Origin: Albifimbria verrucaria
Lineage: Eukaryota > Ascomycota > Sordariomycetes > Hypocreales > Stachybotryaceae
Direction of reading: 5' to 3'
Assembly: GCA_020081605.1 (NCBI GenBank)
Contig: JAHREC010000009.1
Location: 806,001 to 870,000 of the forward strand
DNA length: 64,000 nt
The notes beneath the pieces were generated by a model, which saw only the letters and a program-made list of their open reading frames with translations, had not been told where the DNA came from and searched no databases. The translations under genes were made by a program, and so were the position numbers. Shown piece by piece: positions 59,839-64,000 of this stretch (positions within the stretch are counted from its first letter, which is position 1; every line of letters starts with the position of its first letter).

Positions 59839-62800
59839 ATGTCGTTGGAAAAGTTTGCAGAAATCTGTAGGGATAATACGTTTGGCCCGGGTGTGCCAAG
59901 CCTTTCCGAATGCCGCCATGGCTTCGACTTTACAGGTCCTGCCCCGTCTATCTTGTTCCAAATGCCTTATCTAACCTGAAATAGTCAGCTTTGAAGAAGG
60001 CATACTCTCAATAGGACCCGTATGCTTGATTCTCATCATAACTCCTTGGAGAATCCTATCTCTGAAGAATAGAGCACGCAAGACGGAGAGTTCCTGGCTG
60101 CATATGCTGAAGCTTGTCAGTTATTCCAGCTTGTGATTCCTAGAAGACCTCTGACCCTATTTCAGACTCATTACGCAATTTTGGCCATCTTGCAAATATG
60201 TTTCTTAGCTCTGACATCACATAGTACCGTCGCATACCGAGCTGTGCTAATGGCCTCGGCGACACTACAACTAATCGCGAGCTTCTTTTTGGCTATTCTT
60301 TCTCATTACGAACATAGAAGAACCATTCGACCGTCTTTCCTCTTGTCTATTTACTTGCTTCTAAGCTTGGCCTTTGATATTGTCAGAACCAGAACCCAGA
60401 TGCTCATGGATAACCACGGCTTGGGCGGCATTTTGATAGCCGCTGTTGTGGTCAAAGCGTTAGTATTGATAACAGAAGCAAGAGACAAGAGTGGCATCCT
60501 CCTACCTGAGTATGCGGGTTCGTCATCAGAGTTGCGTAGTGGTTTGTTTTCTCGTGCTCTCTTTCTTTGGTTGACTCCTTTGCTCTTCACTGGCTTTCGA
60601 GGTGTCATAACTCCAGAAACCCTGCCAGCTATCTTGGAGACGCTTTCATCAGAGAGCCTCGCTACCAGGGTGCAAACAAGGTGGAATAATGGCAAGTTTC
60701 GGTTTTGGTACTCACCATGTTGGCTCTCTAACTTTTGACAGGGGTTCTTAAGGGAAAACATGCACTTATGGTGGATACACTCCTCAGTTTTCCCAAAGAA
60801 CTTTCCATTATCGTGATAGCTACCACCATTCAAGTTGGACTCCAGCTCTGCCAGCCATTCCTCATCCAAGCCATCGTCACATTTCTGGAGACGCCGACAG
60901 CCTCTATGCAGGTGGGGTTTGGCCTTCTTGGTGCCTTTCTTCTGGTCTCAGTGGGAACAGCGGTAAGCAAAAGCTCTTCCCTCATGTAACAACGCTGGCT
61001 AATCAGGATGAAGCTGGTCATTCCTTGGTGTTTCCACTATCAAAATCGTCTTGCACTCATGACTCGAGGTGCTCTTGTGTCGATCATCTACTCAAAGCTC
61101 TTACGCTCTACGTCGGATGATGTCGATCGATCAACTGCTTTCAGTCTAGTCAGCAATGATGCAGAAAGAATTGTTGATGTACTTTGGAGACTCCTAGAGC
61201 CCTGGCCTGGACTTATACAGATAAGCCTTTGCACCTATCTTCTCAATCGCCAGTTGGGTGCTGTTTCTTGTGTTCCAATACTTGTCATACTTGGTATGTG
61301 GGATTTGAACCATGATCTTCGGTTCCATTTCTATATTAACACTGAATAGCAACGTTCGTTCTCGTGGGCTTGGCAGCCTTCAGACTTCCCCGTCATCAGG
61401 ATTCGTGGTTTTTGGCTACTGAGGAACGGATAGACCTCACGACTCACACTCTTACACACCTCAAATCTACCACGTCTCTGGGGCTCTCCAGAGGATTGGA
61501 ATCTAAAATCCAAAACAAGCGCCAGGAGGAGCTTGATATATCTCAAAGCTTCAGGCTAAGCAACTGTCTTGCATTAACTGCGTGTACGTGATCTGCGCTT
61601 CCAATATTTCAACATTCCAAGCGATTGGCTAATTTACATGAGGTCCACAGCTTTCACTCCCATCATACTGTCGCCTCTGATTATTTTTGGAGCATACTCA
61701 ATTGCGAGAATGCTCTCCAACGAAGACCCTCTTCCGGTGTCAACCGTGATCACATCCTTATCCCTGCTCACCTTGATTACAACCCCTGCCAAGCAACTTC
61801 TACTAGCTATACCAATGGGTATGCAGGCAGTTGGAAGCTTCGACAGAATTCAATCATTCCTTCAAAGTGGTGGACGTCACGACCAGACAATAGGATTGAA
61901 CTCTGACTTAGCTGGAAACCAACTTGCCGATCCAATGATGGAGCCAATGCTTGACCTAACAACAATACCAGAGCAAATTACTCGTGGTTCCGGCAGCTCA
62001 ACTCAAGCAGACAGTATAGCGCCTGCTCAAGCACTTTCAACCTCGCGTCAATCTGCAATTCCAGGGACACATAACAATCTAGAAACATGGAATAGCGTCA
62101 ATGAAGCCCCTCCAAGACTAAAGAGTTTTAGATTTAGCCGGAAACTTTCGTTTCTAGGCCATTCACATGTACCGACAACATACACTGAGTTAGATGCATG
62201 GGACGAGACTGAAGGTTGGTCCCACCTAGATACTCAAAAGCCTTCAGCAAGTTATTCCCAGGCGCCATTGGCCAACGTTGAGCCAAGCAGTCCAAACTCC
62301 TACGAGAAACGACTGTCTCGGCGAAAAACTATTAACTTGGACCGAAGACTTTCGACAAGAAGTTACTCGCGAGTACCGATGATGCATTTGGAGTCAATGC
62401 TTTTCCCGGGGCCGCTACTGTTCGGTCAGAACAAGCACATGATCAGACGTATACCTAAGAAGGTCGGAGATGTGCATTTCAAGCCGAACTGTATTACTGC
62501 AGTTACTGGCCCCATAGGTTGCGGCAAGTCAACAGCCTTGAAAGCTCTGTTGGTGAAATACGGACAAGCAACCACGCCTCCAAGATTGATAGCGTTCTGT
62601 GGTCAAACTCCTTGGATTCACGAGGAACCATTCGCGGAAATATCATTGGCGAATCTGAATTTGATGATCAACGATACAAGAATGTCATTTGGAGCTGCGC
62701 TCTTGATGCAGACATAGCAAGCATGCCTGCAGGAGACGACACAAGAGTTGACAGCGGCGGCATGGGATTAAGCGGCGGTCAAAGACAGCGAATAGTGAGT

Positions 62801-64000
62801 CTTACCTGATAACCTGATATCGATTGACACCACCGCTAACGCAAAATCATAGGCTATTGCTCGAGCCCTGTACTCGAATAAAAAAGAGCAATATTTGACG
62901 ACATTACGAATGCTCTTGATGCCCGGACGCTCGCCACTATTGTGGATCGAGTTTTTAGCCGCGAAGGCTTTCTCCGCATGAACGCAACGGCTGTAGTTCT
63001 GGCTACACATTCAGGTAAGATTTGGGGCTTCCTTGGGTGTTACCGCTATCGACAATGCTAATGGTTGATCGCGACCTATAGTGCAGATCATGCAATCAGC
63101 CGACGAAATCCTGTTGATGAACAAAGATGGTGAAATCATAGACTCGGGTACTTATGAACAGATTGCGACTCGAAACCATAATTTTGCACTACAGAAGATA
63201 ACAGGTCCAACTGAGCAACCCACTGCGGAGGAAGATTCTAAGGGCCATGAAGAACTGAGGGGCCAGCAAGCGCAGTTCCAGATGCACATAGGTGAATTAC
63301 GAGGGCAGAAGAGCGACTGGAAATCCTACGCCTCGTATATCCGCTCCATGGGCTTGTTCAACTTCGTCATATTCATATGTGGTGCGACAAGCTTCGTCGT
63401 ATTCAGTGCCCTATTCCAGCTCTGGCTTACATGGTGGACAAAAGATCAGGGTAAAAGCCATGACTTGGGATATTGGCTCGGAATCTACGCAACCTGGGCG
63501 GTGCTGATGGCGCTAGCGCTACTTGTCACACCTATGTAAGTGTTGGCACTGAACGAATCGTTATGTGTTGTCTGCTAATTCCACTTAGTTTTTTCTTCAC
63601 AAGATTGGCATTCAACGCGTCGAAAAAGCTCCATCAGGACCTTCTCACCGCAGTCATGAGGTAATCTCACAACTCCATGCGAACCACCTTTCAAAAGTTG
63701 GCAACAGTCTAACACCATCCAGGGCTCCAATGTCGACTATCTCCAAGATAGACATAGGGTCTCTAGTAAATAGGCAAGACCAAGTACTATTCAGAATCAA
63801 TTCTCTTAGCTAACTTTCAGGCTAGATTCAGCCAGGATATCCGGCTATGCGACTGGCAATTGCCTTTCAATGTGATATTAACCTTGTTCGGTGAGCATGG
63901 CCAGGCGAGATTTTGCCCATAGATTGTTGTTGACAGATGCATTGTAGCATTTTTGGCCTGTGTCGGTACTATTGCTATGGCAATAGCGGCTCTTCCGTAC
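59839..64000 (+). CDS. ABCC-type ABC transporter, 3' end beyond the window
   Basis: The start is ATG at 59839 (MSLEKFAEICRDNTFGPGVP). A multi-helix N-terminal TMD0 follows, as in full-length MRP/YCF1-type pumps (VCLILIITPWRILSLK, YAILAILQICFLALTSHSTV). TMD1 runs about 60.5-61.9 kb. A long Ser-rich linker precedes NBD1. NBD1 has Walker A AVTGPIGCGKSTAL, Q-loop FCGQTPWIHE, signature LSGGQRQRI, Walker B AIFDDITNALDA with Asp in place of the catalytic Glu as in ABCC NBD1, and the H-loop VVLATHS. TMD2 begins near 63.3 kb and the window ends inside it, so NBD2 is missing only by truncation. Breaks repaired by one base are at 60131-60132, 62624-62625 and 62880-62885. It probably exports the glycosylated polyketide across the plasma or vacuolar membrane. 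Confidence 0.88.

Overview
The window is nuclear DNA of a filamentous ascomycete (Pezizomycotina). Genes are broken by many short (about 45-80 bp) GT-AG introns. The gene families are typical of that group: two Zn2Cys6 transcription factors, two HET-domain proteins, a NACHT NTPase, an AA9 LPMO, a PTH11/SAT4-type rhodopsin-domain protein and a highly reducing polyketide synthase. Nothing seen fixes the order or genus.

Layout. 0.3-1.6 kb: secreted Thr/Val-rich protein with a carbohydrate-binding-like domain. 4.2-11.4 kb: Dal5-type MFS permease, secreted sulfatase, 14-TM DHA2-type MFS exporter. 12.4-19.9 kb: rhodopsin-domain membrane protein, secreted microsomal-type epoxide hydrolase, Zn2Cys6 regulator, NmrA-like NAD(P)-binding protein. 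20.4-34.6 kb: an allorecognition-like stretch with a NACHT protein, a BTB protein, a GFA enzyme, a second Zn2Cys6 regulator and two HET proteins, the second probably with a C-terminal membrane domain. 35.3 kb: tRNA-Gln(CUG). 36.3-43.6 kb: flavin monooxygenase, a large vWA plus RING/IBR-like zinc protein, and an Hsp20 chaperone with a perfect four-unit heat-shock element upstream. 45.3-46.4 kb: AA9 LPMO.

47.0-64.0 kb is a biosynthetic cluster: a UDP-glycosyltransferase, a roughly 10-kb HR-PKS (KS-AT-DH-MT-ER-KR-ACP) whose C-terminus is a carnitine-acyltransferase (cAT) domain, and a divergently transcribed ABCC-type transporter that runs off the window. The inferred logic is a methylated reduced chain released by the cAT onto an alcohol, probably a polyol, then glycosylated and exported.

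A property of the whole window affects every annotation. Most longer genes are interrupted by single-base frame breaks, and nearly all are repaired by adding one base to a short homopolymer. Motifs, splice sites and reading sense are intact on both sides. This looks like homopolymer undercalling in the assembly more than gene decay. Gene spans below therefore bridge these breaks, and the breaks are listed per gene. One exception, an in-frame TGA in the NACHT gene, is not explained this way.
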